A DNA stretch of 64,000 bases from Vibrio comitans (GCA_024346835.1 AP024866.1:930001-994000); one strand, 5' to 3'; shown: positions 24,390-36,040, counted from the first letter of the stretch. Notes: generated by a model from the sequence alone, not told the origin. Numbers and translations are program-made.

Positions 24390-25949
24390 TTAGCCAGCTA
24401 GGACATCAGTCGCAACCTTGTAGCTAGGATCTTCTTTTACGTTGATCTCTACAAGACTCCCTGCTTTGTGCAGCAATGCACGACAGTCTTGGCTAAGGTG
24501 GCGTAAATGTAGGGTTTTTCCTACAGCCGTATAACGTTCAGCCAGTGTTTCAATTGCTTCGATTGCTGAATGGTCAGCAACGCGAGAATCCGCGAAATCA
24601 ACGATGACGTCAGAAGGGTCGTTACGTGCGTCGAACAGCTCCAAGAAGTTAGCAGCAGAACCAAAGAATACAGGACCGTGAATACGGTATTCCTTAGAGC
24701 CTTCTTCATTGATTTGGCTGCTCGCATAGATGTGTTTAGCATGCTGCCAAGCAAACATCAGCGCTGAAGCGATAACACCAACGGCAACTGCAACGGCAAG
24801 GTCAGTCAGCACAGTGACTACAGTTACGAGAACGATAACGAAGAAATCTTGTTTTGGTACGCGACGCGCCAATTTGAATGTCGCCCACTCAAACGTGCCG
24901 ATAACCACCATAAACATAACACCAACTAGCGCTGCTAGAGGGATCATCTCGATAAGTGCTGAAGCGAACAGGATGAATATAAGTAGTGCAACCGCAGCAA
25001 CGATACCGGAGAGACGGCCACGACCACCTGAGTTAATGTTGATCATAGATTGACCAATCATCGCACAGCCACCCATAGCGCCAAATACTGAACAGCTCAG
25101 GTTAGCGATGCCTTGACCCACACATTCACGGTTACTCTTACCACGAGTGTTTGTCATCTCATCAAGTACAGTCAGAGTCAGTAGTGATTCAATCAGACCA
25201 ATTGCCGCTAGAACGATAGCATACGGCAGGATGATCTTCAGAGTCTCAAGGTTGAATGGCACTTGAGGAATCGAGAATGTTGGCAGTGAACCTGCAAGCG
25301 TCGCAGCGTCGTTGCCTGACATAGCACGTAAGAAGTCAACAACAGTGCGCGTATCAAGACCGCCGAACTGAACGATTAGGGTTACTGTAACTATGGCTAC
25401 CAAAGAAGATGGAATGGCTGTGGTCAGCTTAGGAAGGAAGAAAATGATACCCATAGTCAGTGCAACAAGGCCAAGCATGATCGTCATTTGATCAGCAGGA
25501 AGCCATGTCATAACACCCGCAATATCTGGCGCTTTAAATTGTCCCAACTGTGCAAGGAAGATAACAATCGCCAAGCCGTTCACGAAGCCTATCATTACTG
25601 GATGAGGCACCATGCGGATAAACTTACCCAGTTTAAATATGCCGGCAAGTACCTGCAATAAGCCGGTAAGCATGATGGCGGCAAATAGGTATTCAACACC
25701 GTGCAAGGCAACAAGGCTGACCATTACAACAGCCATGGCACCCGTAGCACCAGAGATCATACCAGGACGACCACCGAAGATAGAAGTAATTAAGCCAACG
25801 ATAAAGGCAGCGTATAAGCCAACCATAGGGTCAACACCTGCAACAAAAGCAAAGGCTACCGCTTCAGGTACCAATGCAAGTGCTACGGTTAGACCGGATA
25901 AAACATCATTTTTGACGCTTTGAGCTGAAAACTGTGGAGATTCAAACAT
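24390..25949 (-). CDS. SulP-family anion transporter with STAS domain
   Basis: 519 residues. The membrane domain shows SulP features: an early [35 protein letters not shown] (in parts), [21 protein letters not shown], and the [41 protein letters not shown] block (in parts). The C-terminus (about 420-519) is a STAS domain containing [22 protein letters not shown]. Members carry sulfate, bicarbonate or dicarboxylates; the substrate is not evident here. It is a stand-alone gene read toward the MATE gene. Confidence 0.93.
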   Translation of the reverse strand: MFESPQFSAQSVKNDVLSGLTVALALVPEAVAFAFVAGVDPMVGLYAAFIVGLITSIFGGRPGMISGATGAMAVVMVSLVALHGVEYLFAAIMLTGLLQVLAGIFKLGKFIRMVPHPVMIGFVNGLAIVIFLAQLGQFKAPDIAGVMTWLPADQMTIMLGLVALTMGIIFFLPKLTTAIPSSLVAIVTVTLIVQFGGLDTRTVVDFLRAMSGNDAATLAGSLPTFSIPQVPFNLETLKIILPYAIVLAAIGLIESLLTLTVLDEMTNTRGKSNRECVGQGIANLSCSVFGAMGGCAMIGQSMININSGGRGRLSGIVAAVALLIFILFASALIEMIPLAALVGVMFMVVIGTFEWATFKLARRVPKQDFFVIVLVTVVTVLTDLAVAVAVGVIASALMFAWQHAKHIYASSQINEEGSKEYRIHGPVFFGSAANFLELFDARNDPSDVIVDFADSRVADHSAIEAIETLAERYTAVGKTLHLRHLSQDCRALLHKAGSLVEINVKEDPSYKVATDVLAG

Positions 25950-26163
25950 TTGTGTTATTTCATCTTTTGGTTTGAGTTCACGACCTGAGACTTAAAGAAT
26001 AGTCGCGATAGTTGATGTTTGCGGAATATGCTTACACTGAGTAACACATTCATGCTTGCTATTATAATTTTTTGTCGGCGAATGCTAACGGAAACGAGGT
26101 GGAAGTGCAATCAAGGGATGAGAAACAGCAAGAATATCCAATAGATTTAGGGTTTAGATAAAA

Positions 26164-26196
26164 AAAGAGCCAGCTTTATGCTGGCTCTTTTCTGAC
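26164..26196 (-). terminator. Terminator of rne
   Basis: AAAGAGCCAGC (26164-26174), a short loop, GCTGGCTCTTT (26180-26190), with an A-run at 26159-26165 that is the T-run on the minus strand. It also has a T-run on the plus strand. Confidence 0.85.
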
Positions 26197-26205
26197 TAAT
26201 CCAAA

Positions 26206-29200
26206 TTAGTAATTTGGTTTAGTAGTAACGGCAGTTGCCTTATTGGTAGCTGATTGACTACCACCGGCTTTACCTTGCAGACGTTCGTTGCGGAAAGCGG
26301 CTGCGTTAACAGAGATTTCACGTATTTCCTGTGGACCAGGTGCACTTGTCATGCCTGACGCTGCATGACCCTTGAAGCTCATAGTCGCTTTAGGCGCAGA
26401 CTGTGGTGCTTTCGGAGCAGGCTCAGCTTTAACTTCTGGCTGTTCGGCAACAGTAGGAGTCACAACTTCTGCTGTTTCCACCGGAGCTGCTTCAACAACT
26501 ACTGTTTCTGGCTCAGGCGCTTCAACTACTGGAGCAGGCTGATGTTCAACAGGTTGTTGTTCTACAGACTCAGCAACACTAGGTGCTACAACTGGTGCTT
26601 CGGTCTTTTGTTCTGCAACGACTGCCTTCGTTTGTTCAACTTTCGCTTCAGTAACCTTTGTTTCAGTAACGATAGGCTCAACAACCTTAGTTTCTTCAAC
26701 TCTAGCTTCTTCAACTTTAGGTGCAGGTGCTGCCTTCGGCTGTTCTGCTTTAACAGGTTGAGCTGCTTTCATTACGATAACTTTGCCCATAGACATTTCA
26801 GGGAAAGCTACACCACCGATTACGCTAACGATTGTTTCTTCAACTTTAGGCGCTTTTTTCTTCGGCTTAGGTAAGTCGTATTTAGGCATTACTTTGCCCA
26901 TTGCCATCTCTGGAGAGGCTACACCACCTTTACGTAGGCGGAATGGGTTAGGTCTGCGATCACGACCGCGACGACGACGCTGGCCACTTGCGCGTAGGTG
27001 ACGCGGAGAGCGACGATTACGACGTTGTTGTGGTGCTTCGTTCTTCTCAGAGTTTTCAGCTTGAGCATTGTCTTCAGCTGAAACTTTACCTTTCGGCTGT
27101 TGTTTCTTAGCTGGTTTTTCTGCTTCAGGTTTAGAAACTTTAGCCGCAGGAGCTTCTGCATTCACGTTCTGTTGGTTCGCTTCAGCTTGCTGGTCCTTAA
27201 CGCGTACTTGTTTCTTCATCTGACGACGCTGACGACGTTGTTTAACCTGACTAGTCTTGGTTTCTTTGTCGTTCTTCGCTTCAGGCTCTTGCTGAGCTTG
27301 TTCGGCAATTTGTTTGCCTTGCTCTTCAACTTTGCTTGGCGCTCTTCTCTCTTTACGAGGTTTACGCTTGTTCTCTTTACGAGGCGCTTCTTGTTGAGGT
27401 GCTTGTTCGCGAGGTGCTTCAGTCGTGGTCTCTTCGCGCTCAGCCTTATTACGGTTTGGACGGTTATTACGACGACGGTTATCACGGTTGTTGCGACGAC
27501 GGTTGTCATTGCGATCGCGACGTTGCTGTTTTGGTTTACTTTCTTCAACAACTGGTTTTTCTTCTTTCACTTCTTCTGAGCTAAACAGTTTACCGATAGC
27601 AGAGATGATGCGAGAGAATAGACCAGGAGCAGCAGGCTTAGCCGGAGCTGTAGCTGCAGGTTTAGCGACAGGTGCTGCTTTTTCTTTTGGCGCAGGAGCT
27701 GCTGCTTGTGCAGGAGATGCGAAACCTTGCAGTGCAGGCTCCTCTATGCGTCGAGGTGCAACTTCAACTTCACCAGCATCGCGAGCTTCTGCTTCTTTCA
27801 TTGCGTCTAGTTTCTTCGGCAATAGGTAAGAAAGCAGGCTTTGTTCTTCACCTTCACGAACACGAACAACCTCAAAGTGAGGAGTTTCCATGTCTGAGTT
27901 AGGAACAATAAGGATCTTAACTTCTTGGCAGCGCTCGATGTGATTAACACTGCGGCGCTTTTCGTTCATTAAGTAAGACGCGATAGGTACTGGTACAACA
28001 GCAAGTACTTGAGCGGTATTGTCTTTCAGTGCTTCTTCTTCAATTAAACGAAGAATAGACAGTGCTAGAGATTCATTGTCACGTACAACACCCGTACCCG
28101 AACAACGAGGACAGATGTGGTGGCTTGCTTCTGCTAGAGAAGGGCTCAGACGCTGACGAGACATTTCTAGAAGACCAAAGCGAGAGATGCGACCGATCTG
28201 TACGCGAGCACGGTCAAGACGCGCAGCTTCACGAAGACGGTTTTCAACTTCACGCTGGTGTCGTACTGGAGTCATATCGATGAAATCGATGACAACTAGA
28301 CCACCTAGATCGCGTAGACGCAACTGACGAGCAATCTCATCGGCCGCTTCTAAGTTAGTGTTCAGTGCGGTTTCTTCAATATCGCTGCCCTTCGTTGCAC
28401 GAGCAGAGTTGATATCGATAGAGGTTAACGCTTCAGTTGGATCGATAACGATTGAGCCACCAGAAGGCAAGCGAACTTCACGTTGGAACGCAGAGTCGAT
28501 TTGGCTTTCAATTTGGTAGTGGCTGAATAGCGGTACTTCACCTTCGTATTTTTTAACACGGTTGATAAAGTCAGGGCGAACCAATTGAATGTGTGCTTGA
28601 GCACGTTCAAAGATAGTGTTGCTATCGATAAGGATCTCGCCAATATCGCGACGCAAGTAGTCACGAATAGCTCGAACGATAACATTACTTTCTTGGTGAA
28701 TTAGGAAAGGCGCTTGATTTGCATCAGCCGCTTCTTTCACTGCATTCCAGTGGTTAAGAAGTACGTTTAAATCCCATTCTAGCTCTTCAGCACTTTTCCC
28801 AACACCCGCTGTACGAACGATTAAACCCATTCCTTGCGGCAGTTCTAATGTGCTTAGAGCTGCTTTAAGTTGAGTGCGCTCGTCACCTTCGATACGGCGA
28901 GAAATACCGCCTGCACGAGGGTTGTTAGGCATTAGTACAAGGTAGCTACCTGCAAGAGAGATAAAGGTAGTTAGGGCTGCGCCCTTGTTACCACGTTCTT
29001 CTTTCTCAACTTGAACAATGACTTCTTGGCCTTCTTTAAGCACTTCTTTAATGCTTGGACGGCCTTGATATGTGTAACCAGCTGGAAAGTAGTCGCGTGC
29101 AACTTCTTTAAGAGGGAGGAAACCGTGTCGCTCTGCACCATAGTCAACAAACGCCGCTTCTAGGCTTGGTTCGATGCGTGTGATACGTCCTTTGTAGATA

Positions 29201-29319
29201 TTCGCCTTCTTTGATTCGTGGCCAGGACTTTCGATATCTAAATCGAACAGTTTCTGTCCATCAACGAGGGCGACACGCAACTCTTCTTTTTGAGTTGCGT
29301 TAATTAACATTCTTTTCAT
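26206..29319 (-). CDS. rne: Ribonuclease E
   Basis: 1037 residues. The N-terminal catalytic half matches RNase E closely: [20 protein letters not shown], the S1 domain (about 35-125), the DNase I-like site with VVIDFIDM (metal aspartates in [10 protein letters not shown]), and the zinc-link CPRCSGTG that ties the tetramer. The C-terminal half is low-complexity and carries Arg-rich RNA-binding stretches ([21 protein letters not shown] region), two copies of a GGVAxPEMxMGKV element, and a C-terminal [14 protein letters not shown] segment resembling the PNPase-binding microdomain of the E. coli enzyme. It processes rRNA and tRNA and initiates mRNA decay as the degradosome scaffold on the inner membrane. 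It probably autoregulates through its long leader (29320 onward). Confidence 0.97.
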   Translation of the reverse strand: MKRMLINATQKEELRVALVDGQKLFDLDIESPGHESKKANIYKGRITRIEPSLEAAFVDYGAERHGFLPLKEVARDYFPAGYTYQGRPSIKEVLKEGQEVIVQVEKEERGNKGAALTTFISLAGSYLVLMPNNPRAGGISRRIEGDERTQLKAALSTLELPQGMGLIVRTAGVGKSAEELEWDLNVLLNHWNAVKEAADANQAPFLIHQESNVIVRAIRDYLRRDIGEILIDSNTIFERAQAHIQLVRPDFINRVKKYEGEVPLFSHYQIESQIDSAFQREVRLPSGGSIVIDPTEALTSIDINSARATKGSDIEETALNTNLEAADEIARQLRLRDLGGLVVIDFIDMTPVRHQREVENRLREAARLDRARVQIGRISRFGLLEMSRQRLSPSLAEASHHICPRCSGTGVVRDNESLALSILRLIEEEALKDNTAQVLAVVPVPIASYLMNEKRRSVNHIERCQEVKILIVPNSDMETPHFEVVRVREGEEQSLLSYLLPKKLDAMKEAEARDAGEVEVAPRRIEEPALQGFASPAQAAAPAPKEKAAPVAKPAATAPAKPAAPGLFSRIISAIGKLFSSEEVKEEKPVVEESKPKQQRRDRNDNRRRNNRDNRRRNNRPNRNKAEREETTTEAPREQAPQQEAPRKENKRKPRKERRAPSKVEEQGKQIAEQAQQEPEAKNDKETKTSQVKQRRQRRQMKKQVRVKDQQAEANQQNVNAEAPAAKVSKPEAEKPAKKQQPKGKVSAEDNAQAENSEKNEAPQQRRNRRSPRHLRASGQRRRRGRDRRPNPFRLRKGGVASPEMAMGKVMPKYDLPKPKKKAPKVEETIVSVIGGVAFPEMSMGKVIVMKAAQPVKAEQPKAAPAPKVEEARVEETKVVEPIVTETKVTEAKVEQTKAVVAEQKTEAPVVAPSVAESVEQQPVEHQPAPVVEAPEPETVVVEAAPVETAEVVTPTVAEQPEVKAEPAPKAPQSAPKATMSFKGHAASGMTSAPGPQEIREISVNAAAFRNERLQGKAGGSQSATNKATAVTTKPNY

Positions 29320-29921
29320 TCGAAATCTCGTTGTGATTCTTTAATTATTTCATTTGTGATTGTCGCTGTTGTTTCTATCGATGGTGTCTGATCCCATGGT
29401 CAATCGGTGCAGCCTCTCGGCTGGAAGGGATGCTCGGGGACACTTTAGCCATCACATTTTGCTCTTCAGGAAAACATGATCTGCGAGTATTTGCAGTCGA
29501 TCTCTGCATCGATAGGTAAAAGTCGCGCGACAAGTTTGTTCATTATCAATGTCTTATGCCTTACGCAGCACTGGGAAATGAACAATCGACTTTCGTCTTT
29601 TTATCAATTTGCACCTTAGAAAAGTGTAAAAAATAACCAAGAGGGCATATTGATTGACGAACTATAACAGTGTCACTAATACACAGCAATCAGCAAACAG
29701 ATAAAGGATAGAAAAAAATCTAAAAAATGCGAATGTAATTTCATTAAGTCATTGATATATAATGCTTTAATAAATGTCAGTAAAAATGACAAAACTGTGA
29801 CGGCTTAATGTTGTACACAGGTTTTTAAATAACCAGCAGGCAAGAGCACAGGTGTTTCAAGTTATCCAATTTTGCAGAGAAAAATGTGATTAACAGCACT
29901 TTAGGATGTTAGACTACGCGA
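29320..29921 (-). promoter_or_regulatory. rne leader/promoter region shared with divergent rluC
   Basis: About 600 bp with no gene. The minus-strand leader of rne includes the hairpin CAGCCGAGAGGCTG (29410-29423 on the plus strand), similar in position to the hp2-type element by which RNase E cleaves its own mRNA in enterobacteria. A possible minus-strand promoter is TTTACT, 17 bp, TATATA near 29755-29785, which would give a leader of about 430 nt. The rluC-proximal part is AT-rich with a TATAAT at 29758-29763 on the plus strand. The promoter calls are tentative. Confidence 0.45.
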
Positions 29922-30866
29922 ATGAGTGAAATTAGAACCCAAGTACAGTTTGTTGAGATAGATTCCGACATGGCTGGACAGCGCATTGATAACTTTTTGC
30001 GCAATCAATTAAAGGCGATCCCGAAAAGCATGGTTTACCGAATCGTGCGTAAGGGAGAAGTTCGTGTAAACAAAAAACGAGTTAAAGCAGAATATAAACT
30101 GCAAGCGGGTGATATTGTCAGGATTCCTCCAGTGACGTTGCCTGCCACGGAAGAAGCACCGGCTTTGAGCACTAAGCTGAATAAGGTGTCTGAACTAGAG
30201 CACTGCATTTTGTATGAAGATGATCATCTGCTTATTCTCAATAAACCATCGGGCACTGCGGTGCATGGGGGCAGCGGCCTTAAATTCGGCGCTATTGAAG
30301 CCTTGCGTGCTCTTAGACCAGAAGCAAGGTTCTTAGAGTTGGTGCACCGCATTGACCGAGATACCTCTGGAATCCTGTTGGTTGCTAAGAAGCGATCAGC
30401 ATTGCGTCATCTGCAAGCTCAATTTCGTGAGAAGACGGTACAGAAATACTATTTTGCTCTGGTAATGGGTGAATGGAAGAGCAGCATTCGTAAAGTGACG
30501 GCGCCACTTCTTAAAAATGAAGTGAACAGTATTGTGCGTGTGAACCCAAACGGTAAGCCGTCAGAAACGCGCTTTAAGATAATTGAAAAGCTCAATAATG
30601 CGACCTTGCTGCAAGCGAGCCCAATCACTGGGCGTACACATCAGATCCGTGTACACACCCAATACACTGGCCATCCAATAGCTTGGGATGATCGTTATGG
30701 TGATCGCCGCTTTGATGCCTTCACAGGAAAAGTGGGTCTTGATCGTCTTTTCTTACATGCGGCAAACATTAAATTTATTCATCCAGGCACAGAAAAGGAA
30801 ATGGATATTTCTGCGCCAATGGAAAATAAACTGCAACGTGCTATCGAAGGGTTACGTGTTAAGTAA
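29922..30866 (+). CDS. rluC: 23S rRNA pseudouridine synthase RluC
   Basis: 314 residues. The N-terminal S4 RNA-binding domain (about 17-75, GQRIDNFLRNQLKAIPKSMVYRIVRKGEVRVNKKR, in parts) is followed by the RluA-family catalytic domain with the signature ELVHRIDRDTSGILLVAKK, whose second Asp is the nucleophile, and GRTHQIRVHTQYTGHPIAWD. RluC converts U955, U2504 and U2580 of 23S rRNA to pseudouridine. It is divergent from rne, the usual order in gammaproteobacteria, and its end overlaps maf by 8 bp. Confidence 0.96.
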   Translation: MSEIRTQVQFVEIDSDMAGQRIDNFLRNQLKAIPKSMVYRIVRKGEVRVNKKRVKAEYKLQAGDIVRIPPVTLPATEEAPALSTKLNKVSELEHCILYEDDHLLILNKPSGTAVHGGSGLKFGAIEALRALRPEARFLELVHRIDRDTSGILLVAKKRSALRHLQAQFREKTVQKYYFALVMGEWKSSIRKVTAPLLKNEVNSIVRVNPNGKPSETRFKIIEKLNNATLLQASPITGRTHQIRVHTQYTGHPIAWDDRYGDRRFDAFTGKVGLDRLFLHAANIKFIHPGTEKEMDISAPMENKLQRAIEGLRVK

Positions 30867-31458
30867 CGCAGTTGCCTAATACATCAATCCCTTCGTTGTT
30901 GAGTAAAGTAATAAGATCGATGAGTGGTAGCCCAATTAATGTATTTGGGTCTTTACCCTCCAAGGCTTGAAATAGAGCGATGCCGAGTCCTTCGCTCTTG
31001 AAGCTGCCCGCACAATTTAGAGGTTGCTCCATCTCAACATAGCGTTTGATTTGGCTGTCTGTCAGGGTTTTGAAATGAACCTTGAATGTATCAACAACTA
31101 CTTGAGTGCGACACTGTTTGCTGTTGTATAATGCAAGGCCAGTATAAAAAGTAATAGTTTGGCCGCTTTGAGCGTGCAACTGTTTAATTGCGTTTTCTAC
31201 CGTGTGCGGTTTACCGACGATTTGCCCATTGACCACACATACTTGGTCGGAGCCAATAACGAGGTGATTGCCGCTGGGTAGGGCGCAAGATTTCGCTTTC
31301 CCTTCGGCAAGTCTGGCAACGAGTTGCTCTGGTGTTTCATTGTCTTGAGCGGTTTCGTCAAAATCTGGGCTAAGCTGAGTAAAAGAAAGAGATAATTTAT
31401 GCAGAATTTCAGCTCGATAGGGTGATGTTGAGGCTAAAACAATTTGATATTCGCTCAT
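30859..31458 (-). CDS. yceF: Maf-family nucleotide pyrophosphatase (YceF type)
   Basis: 199 residues. Contains the Maf landmarks IVLASTSPYRAEIL with the conserved Ser-Arg-like phosphate-binding start, PDFDET, ARLAEGKAKS, and VIGSDQVCVVNGQIVGKP. The closest group is YceF, which hydrolyses m7GTP and related modified nucleotides to remove them from the pool. The start at 31458 (MSEYQIVLAS) has GGA seven bases upstream; an in-frame ATG three codons earlier cannot be excluded. Confidence 0.9.
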   Translation of the reverse strand: MSEYQIVLASTSPYRAEILHKLSLSFTQLSPDFDETAQDNETPEQLVARLAEGKAKSCALPSGNHLVIGSDQVCVVNGQIVGKPHTVENAIKQLHAQSGQTITFYTGLALYNSKQCRTQVVVDTFKVHFKTLTDSQIKRYVEMEQPLNCAGSFKSEGLGIALFQALEGKDPNTLIGLPLIDLITLLNNEGIDVLGNCVT

Positions 31459-31575
31459 GAATTCCATCTATGGGTAAGTATTGATTGCTATAGAATAATC
31501 GACGTACAAAAATTGAGTAAGTTTTTTCTGTTTTCCTTTGACTAAATATAAATTGAGAGATAATATTCGCGCCCT

Positions 31576-32112
31576 ATGCAAAAGGTAAAAATACCGCGAA
31601 CGGTTGACCCGAGTAAAGCTGCTCAGAAACGACTAGACTATGATGGCATCATCCAAGTCAGTCTACTCAAGCGCTTGGCCGAGTCGGTCGAAGGCGTAAA
31701 ACGCGACGCAGAAGTCACATTGTCATTTGACTTAGATGAACAACGATTGGTCGTTATCTCTGGTAAAGCTAACGTCGAAGTCGATTTAGAGTGTCAACGC
31801 TGCAATGAGAACTTCACACATGTTTGTGAAGTCCAATTCGTCTATACCCCTAATAAGGGCGAAAAGACCGAAGAGGAAGCCCCGGAAGAGTACGATTTGG
31901 TAGATCTGAACGAGTACGGTGAATGCGATCTCATACAGTTAGTTGAAGACGAGTTCCTTCTAAATTTGCCTCAAATAGCAATGCATGATGTTTCTGAATG
32001 TAGCGTAAATACACATAACTTGGTTTTTGGTGACATTCCTGAAGAAATTGAGGAAGAGAAACCAAACCCGTTCGAAGTTTTAAAAAGCTTAAAAGCAAAG
32101 ACAAAGGAGTAG
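31576..32112 (+). CDS. yceD: YceD/DUF177 family 23S rRNA accumulation protein
   Basis: 178 residues of the YceD (DUF177) family. It shows the pair of Cys motifs CQRCNENF and the later ECSVN-containing region, with an acidic middle ([18 protein letters not shown]). The family is linked to normal 23S rRNA levels, and yceD nearly always precedes rpmF, as here (5 bp apart). It starts the yceD-rpmF-plsX-fabH cluster. Confidence 0.93.
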   Translation: MQKVKIPRTVDPSKAAQKRLDYDGIIQVSLLKRLAESVEGVKRDAEVTLSFDLDEQRLVVISGKANVEVDLECQRCNENFTHVCEVQFVYTPNKGEKTEEEAPEEYDLVDLNEYGECDLIQLVEDEFLLNLPQIAMHDVSECSVNTHNLVFGDIPEEIEEEKPNPFEVLKSLKAKTKE

Positions 32113-32117
32113 GGTCA

Positions 32118-32288
32118 ATGGCCGTACAAAAGAGCAAAAAATCACGTTCAATGCGTGGCATGCGTCGTTCACACGATGCGCTTACTACAGCTGCACTATC
32201 TGTAGACGCAACTTCAGGTGAAACTCACCTACGTCACAACGTGACTGCTGAAGGTTACTACCGTGGCAAAAAGGTAATCAACAAGTAA
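32118..32288 (+). CDS. rpmF: 50S ribosomal protein L32
   Basis: 56 residues, [20 protein letters not shown]... ending KKVINK, with the standard L32 N-terminus. It lacks the zinc-binding cysteines found in some other bacterial L32 forms, as is usual in gammaproteobacteria. AAGGAG lies upstream, inside the end of yceD, so translation is likely coupled. Confidence 0.97.
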   Translation: MAVQKSKKSRSMRGMRRSHDALTTAALSVDATSGETHLRHNVTAEGYYRGKKVINK

Positions 32289-32297
32289 GGTTGCCTT

Positions 32298-33323
32298 TTG
32301 CGAACGATTACCGTTGCACTTGATGCAATGGGTGGGGATTTCGGTCCCCATGTTACAGTGCCTGCCGCCGTGCAGGCATTGTCTATTTTCCCAGAGCTGA
32401 AAGTTATATTAGTGGGCGACGAATCCGTCCTCATTCCCCACCTCTCTTCATTGGGCTCATATCCCAACGATCGAATTTATATCGAGCATACCGACAAGGT
32501 CATTGCAGACACCGATAAACCCTCTTCCGTAATGCGCCGTAGCGTAGGTACTTCTATGCGCACAGCCATTGATCTTGTTGAAGATCAGACCGCACAAGCC
32601 TGTGTGAGCGGAGGAAATACAGGTGCCTTGATGGGACTCTCTCGTTATCGTCTAAAGCTACTTCCCGGCATTGAAAGACCAGCACTCATTTCTGCGTTAC
32701 CTACTCGTAGTGGCCAAAAAGTATGGCTGTTGGATCTTGGCGCAAATGTCTCAGTAGATGCAAATACACTATTTCAATTTGCGGTTATGGGCTCAGCACT
32801 TGCTGAAGAACATCTGCAACGCGCTCCAAGAGTGGCAATATTGAATGTGGGTGAGGAAGAGATTAAGGGTAATGATCTGGTAAAAAACTGTGCTGAAATG
32901 CTCCAGCAGGTAAAATCAATTAATTACATCGGCTTTATCGAGGCGCATCAATTATTGCACGATGAAGCGGATGTAGTGGTATGTGATGGCTTTGTAGGCA
33001 ATGTATGCCTAAAAGCGTCTGAAGGAGTAGCAAATCTATTCCTTGAAAGGCTAAAACGTCATATGCTGTCCTCTAAGCTAAGAGCTTGGATTTCAAAATT
33101 ATTCTTCTCTGAGCTGTTTTCTGAGCTAAAACAGCTGAACCCCGACCAGTATAACGGGGCAAGTTTGCTAGGATTGCGCGGCATTGTCATTAAAAGTCAC
33201 GGAAGTGCGGATAAAACTGCTATCATCAATGCAATCATAGAGGCAGTTCACGAGGTCAAACGTCAAGTACCCAGTCGTATAAGTGACCGTTTGGAAACCG
33301 TTTTACTCGAGAGGCAAAATTAG
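32298..33323 (+). CDS. plsX: Phosphate acyltransferase PlsX
   Basis: 341 residues. PlsX makes acyl-phosphate from acyl-ACP, the first step toward phosphatidic acid through PlsY. Visible signatures: [13 protein letters not shown] at the start, [34 protein letters not shown] and [12 protein letters not shown]. It starts with a TTG at 32298, with TAAGG from the rpmF stop as its ribosome site, which would lower its yield relative to L32. It belongs to the rpmF-plsX-fab cluster. Confidence 0.96.
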   Translation: MRTITVALDAMGGDFGPHVTVPAAVQALSIFPELKVILVGDESVLIPHLSSLGSYPNDRIYIEHTDKVIADTDKPSSVMRRSVGTSMRTAIDLVEDQTAQACVSGGNTGALMGLSRYRLKLLPGIERPALISALPTRSGQKVWLLDLGANVSVDANTLFQFAVMGSALAEEHLQRAPRVAILNVGEEEIKGNDLVKNCAEMLQQVKSINYIGFIEAHQLLHDEADVVVCDGFVGNVCLKASEGVANLFLERLKRHMLSSKLRAWISKLFFSELFSELKQLNPDQYNGASLLGLRGIVIKSHGSADKTAIINAIIEAVHEVKRQVPSRISDRLETVLLERQN

Positions 33324-33328
33324 TCTTC

Positions 33329-34279
33329 ATGTATAGCAAAATATTAGGCACAGGCAGCTATTTGCCTTCCCAAGTGCGCACCAATGCAGATTTAGAACAA
33401 ATGGTAGATACTGCCGACGAGTGGATTGTTGCTCGTACAGGTATCAAAGAACGTCGTATTTCTGCTCCCGATGAAACGGTTGCAGACATGGGCTATATCG
33501 CCGCTAAAAATGCAATTGAAATGGCCGGTATCGATAAGAAAGATATCGATCTCATCATCGTTGCGACTACAAGTGGTAGTCATGCTTTTCCATCTTCAGC
33601 GTGTCAAGTTCAAGGACTCTTAGAGATCCCTGGATGTGCCGCTTTCGATGTGGCAGCAGCATGTACAGGCTTTGTATACGCATTGTCAGTAGCTGATCAA
33701 CACATCCGTTCAGGCATGTGTAAAAATATCTTAGTTATTGGATCCGATGCTCTGTCAAAATCAGTGGATGAGATTGATCGCTCTACGGTTATCTTGTTTG
33801 GTGATGGCGCAGGTGCAGTTGTGCTGGGTGCAAGTGAAGAGCAGGGCATCCTATCTACACACTTAGGCGCTGATGGCCGTTACGGAGAGCTACTTAGTCT
33901 TGAAATGCCAGTTCGTGGTGGTGAAGTCGATAAATGGCTACACATGACGGGCAATGAAGTATTCAAGGTAGCAGTAACTCAACTTTCTCGTTTGGTTACC
34001 GATACACTAAAAGCCAATAACATGAGTAAAGAAGACTTGGATTGGTTAGTACCTCACCAAGCAAACCTACGAATTATTACTGCAACGGCGAAGAAACTGT
34101 CCATGTCTATGGATCAAGTGGTTGTGACCCTTGATCGTCATGGCAATACTTCGGCAGCGACAGTACCAACAGCGTTGGATGAAGCTGTGCGAGATGGTCG
34201 AATTAAGCGTGGTCAGACGCTGTTGCTAGAAGCCTTTGGTGGTGGTTTCACCTGGGGTTCTGCGCTGGTTAAATTTTAA
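33329..34279 (+). CDS. fabH: Beta-ketoacyl-ACP synthase III FabH
   Basis: 316 residues. FabH starts fatty acid synthesis by condensing acetyl-CoA with malonyl-ACP. The catalytic triad is visible: Cys112 in VAAACTGF, His in [10 protein letters not shown], Asn in [11 protein letters not shown]. It lies 5 bp after plsX and is followed by a terminator, so fabD is probably expressed partly from its own promoter. Confidence 0.97.
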   Translation: MYSKILGTGSYLPSQVRTNADLEQMVDTADEWIVARTGIKERRISAPDETVADMGYIAAKNAIEMAGIDKKDIDLIIVATTSGSHAFPSSACQVQGLLEIPGCAAFDVAAACTGFVYALSVADQHIRSGMCKNILVIGSDALSKSVDEIDRSTVILFGDGAGAVVLGASEEQGILSTHLGADGRYGELLSLEMPVRGGEVDKWLHMTGNEVFKVAVTQLSRLVTDTLKANNMSKEDLDWLVPHQANLRIITATAKKLSMSMDQVVVTLDRHGNTSAATVPTALDEAVRDGRIKRGQTLLLEAFGGGFTWGSALVKF

Positions 34280-34300
34280 CCCAAGCGCGTTCGATTAACC

Positions 34301-34326
34301 AAAAGAAGTGCTTTTGCACTTCTTTT
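34301..34326 (+). terminator. Terminator between fabH and fabD
   Basis: AAAAGAAGTGC, loop TTTT, GCACTTCTTTTT: a compact intrinsic terminator separating the plsX-fabH part from fabD-fabG. Confidence 0.85.
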
Positions 34327-34357
34327 TCAATATTTAGCAAGGCTTAAAGGACGAATT

Positions 34358-35281
34358 ATGAGCAAATTTGCAATCGTATTTCCAGGTCAAGGCTCTCAAA
34401 GCCTTGGTATGTTAGCTGAACTTGGCGAGCAGTTTGATATTGTTAAACAAACTTTTGCAGAAGCTTCAGAGGTTTTAGGTTACGACCTTTGGGCGCTTAT
34501 CCAAGACGGTCCAGTTGAAGATTTAAATCAAACTCATCGCACTCAGCCGGCACTACTGGCTTCTTCAGTTGCTGTTTGGCGCGTATGGAACGAACAAGAT
34601 CTAGCCACTCCTGAGCTTTTAGCTGGTCACAGCCTAGGTGAATACTCAGCGCTTGTATGTGCTGGTGTGATTGACTTTAAAGAAGCGATTAAGCTGGTTG
34701 AGCTACGCGGTCAACTGATGCAAGAAGCGGTACCAGCAGGTACGGGCGCAATGTACGCTATTATTGGTCTTGCTGATGATGCTATTGCCAAAGCATGTGA
34801 AGACGCGGCGCAGGGTGAGGTTGTTTCACCTGTTAACTTTAACTCTCCTGGTCAGGTTGTTATCGCAGGTAACAAGGCAGCTGTAGAGCGTGCTGGTGCG
34901 TTATGTAAAGAAGCAGGTGCGAAGCGTGCACTGCCTCTTCCAGTTTCTGTACCATCACACTGTGCACTAATGAAGCCAGCAGCAGATCGTTTGGCAGAAG
35001 CACTTAAAGATATTGAATTCAACGCTCCAACACTGCCAGTGATCAACAATGTTGATGTAGTAGCCGAAACGGATCCAGCAAAGATCAAAGATGCACTAGT
35101 GCGTCAGCTTTACTGCCCAGTACGCTGGACAGAAGGTGTGCAGAAGATGCACGAGCAAGGTGTTGAAAAACTTCTAGAATTAGGACCAGGTAAAGTACTA
35201 ACTGGCCTAACTAAACGTATTGTAAAAAGCCTAACGGCTGCAGCTGTTAATGACACTGCATCCCTTGAAGCGGCGAAATAA
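34358..35281 (+). CDS. fabD: Malonyl-CoA:ACP transacylase FabD
   Basis: 307 residues. FabD loads malonate from CoA to ACP. The nucleophile Ser92 is in GHSLGEYSAL, the catalytic His in VPSHCALMKP, and FPGQGSQSLGM opens the protein. AAAGGACG precedes the ATG. It leads into fabG after 24 bp. Confidence 0.97.
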   Translation: MSKFAIVFPGQGSQSLGMLAELGEQFDIVKQTFAEASEVLGYDLWALIQDGPVEDLNQTHRTQPALLASSVAVWRVWNEQDLATPELLAGHSLGEYSALVCAGVIDFKEAIKLVELRGQLMQEAVPAGTGAMYAIIGLADDAIAKACEDAAQGEVVSPVNFNSPGQVVIAGNKAAVERAGALCKEAGAKRALPLPVSVPSHCALMKPAADRLAEALKDIEFNAPTLPVINNVDVVAETDPAKIKDALVRQLYCPVRWTEGVQKMHEQGVEKLLELGPGKVLTGLTKRIVKSLTAAAVNDTASLEAAK

Positions 35282-35305
35282 GATTCTTAACGGAGATAAC
35301 GAATA

Positions 35306-36040
35306 ATGAACCTTGAAGGAAAGATCGCACTAGTCACTGGTGCTAGCCGTGGTATCGGTCGTTCTATCGCTGAGACATTGGTTGCACGTGGTGCAACTGT
35401 GATCGGTACAGCAACTAGTGAGAACGGTGCCGCAGCAATTAGCGAGTATTTAGGTGATAAAGGTAAGGGAATGGCACTTAACGTGACTGATCCTGCGTCT
35501 ATCGAGTCAGTTCTTAAAGAGATCACCACTGAGTTTGGTCCTCTTGATATTCTAGTGAACAATGCCGGTATCACACGTGACAACCTGCTAATGCGCATGA
35601 AGGACGATGAGTGGACAGATATCATGGACACTAACCTGACCTCAATCTTCCGTTTGTCTAAAGCCGTTCTACGTGGCATGATGAAGAAAAAGTGCGGTAG
35701 AATCATCAATGTAGGTTCAGTTGTTGGTACTATGGGCAACGCTGGACAAACAAACTACGCTGCAGCGAAAGCGGGCGTAATTGGTTTTACAAAGTCTATG
35801 GCACGTGAGGTTGCTTCTCGCGGAGTAACGGTCAATACTGTAGCACCTGGCTTTATCGAAACAGATATGACAAAAGCATTGAACGACGAGCAACGCGCAG
35901 CGACGCTCTCTTCTGTGCCAGCAGGTCGCTTAGGTGATCCTCGTGAAATTGCAGCGGCTGTGGCATTCCTTGCCTCTCCAGATGCTGCTTACATCACAGG
36001 TGAAACATTGCACGTCAATGGTGGCATGTACATGGTGTAA
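35306..36040 (+). CDS. fabG: 3-oxoacyl-ACP reductase FabG
   Basis: 244 residues, a short-chain dehydrogenase that reduces beta-ketoacyl-ACP with NADPH. Cofactor loop TGASRGIGRS near the N-terminus, NNAGITRD, catalytic Ser in NVGSVVGTMG, Tyr151 and Lys155 in TNYAAAKAGVIGF. It ends HVNGGMYMV as in the E. coli enzyme. It is followed by the acpP spacer. Confidence 0.97.
   Translation: MNLEGKIALVTGASRGIGRSIAETLVARGATVIGTATSENGAAAISEYLGDKGKGMALNVTDPASIESVLKEITTEFGPLDILVNNAGITRDNLLMRMKDDEWTDIMDTNLTSIFRLSKAVLRGMMKKKCGRIINVGSVVGTMGNAGQTNYAAAKAGVIGFTKSMAREVASRGVTVNTVAPGFIETDMTKALNDEQRAATLSSVPAGRLGDPREIAAAVAFLASPDAAYITGETLHVNGGMYMV

Noticed and set aside
26365..27829. Long plus-strand frames rich in Phe, Leu, Arg and Cys opposite rne
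   Set aside because: Antisense shadows of the low-complexity RNase E tail; no ribosome site or family match.
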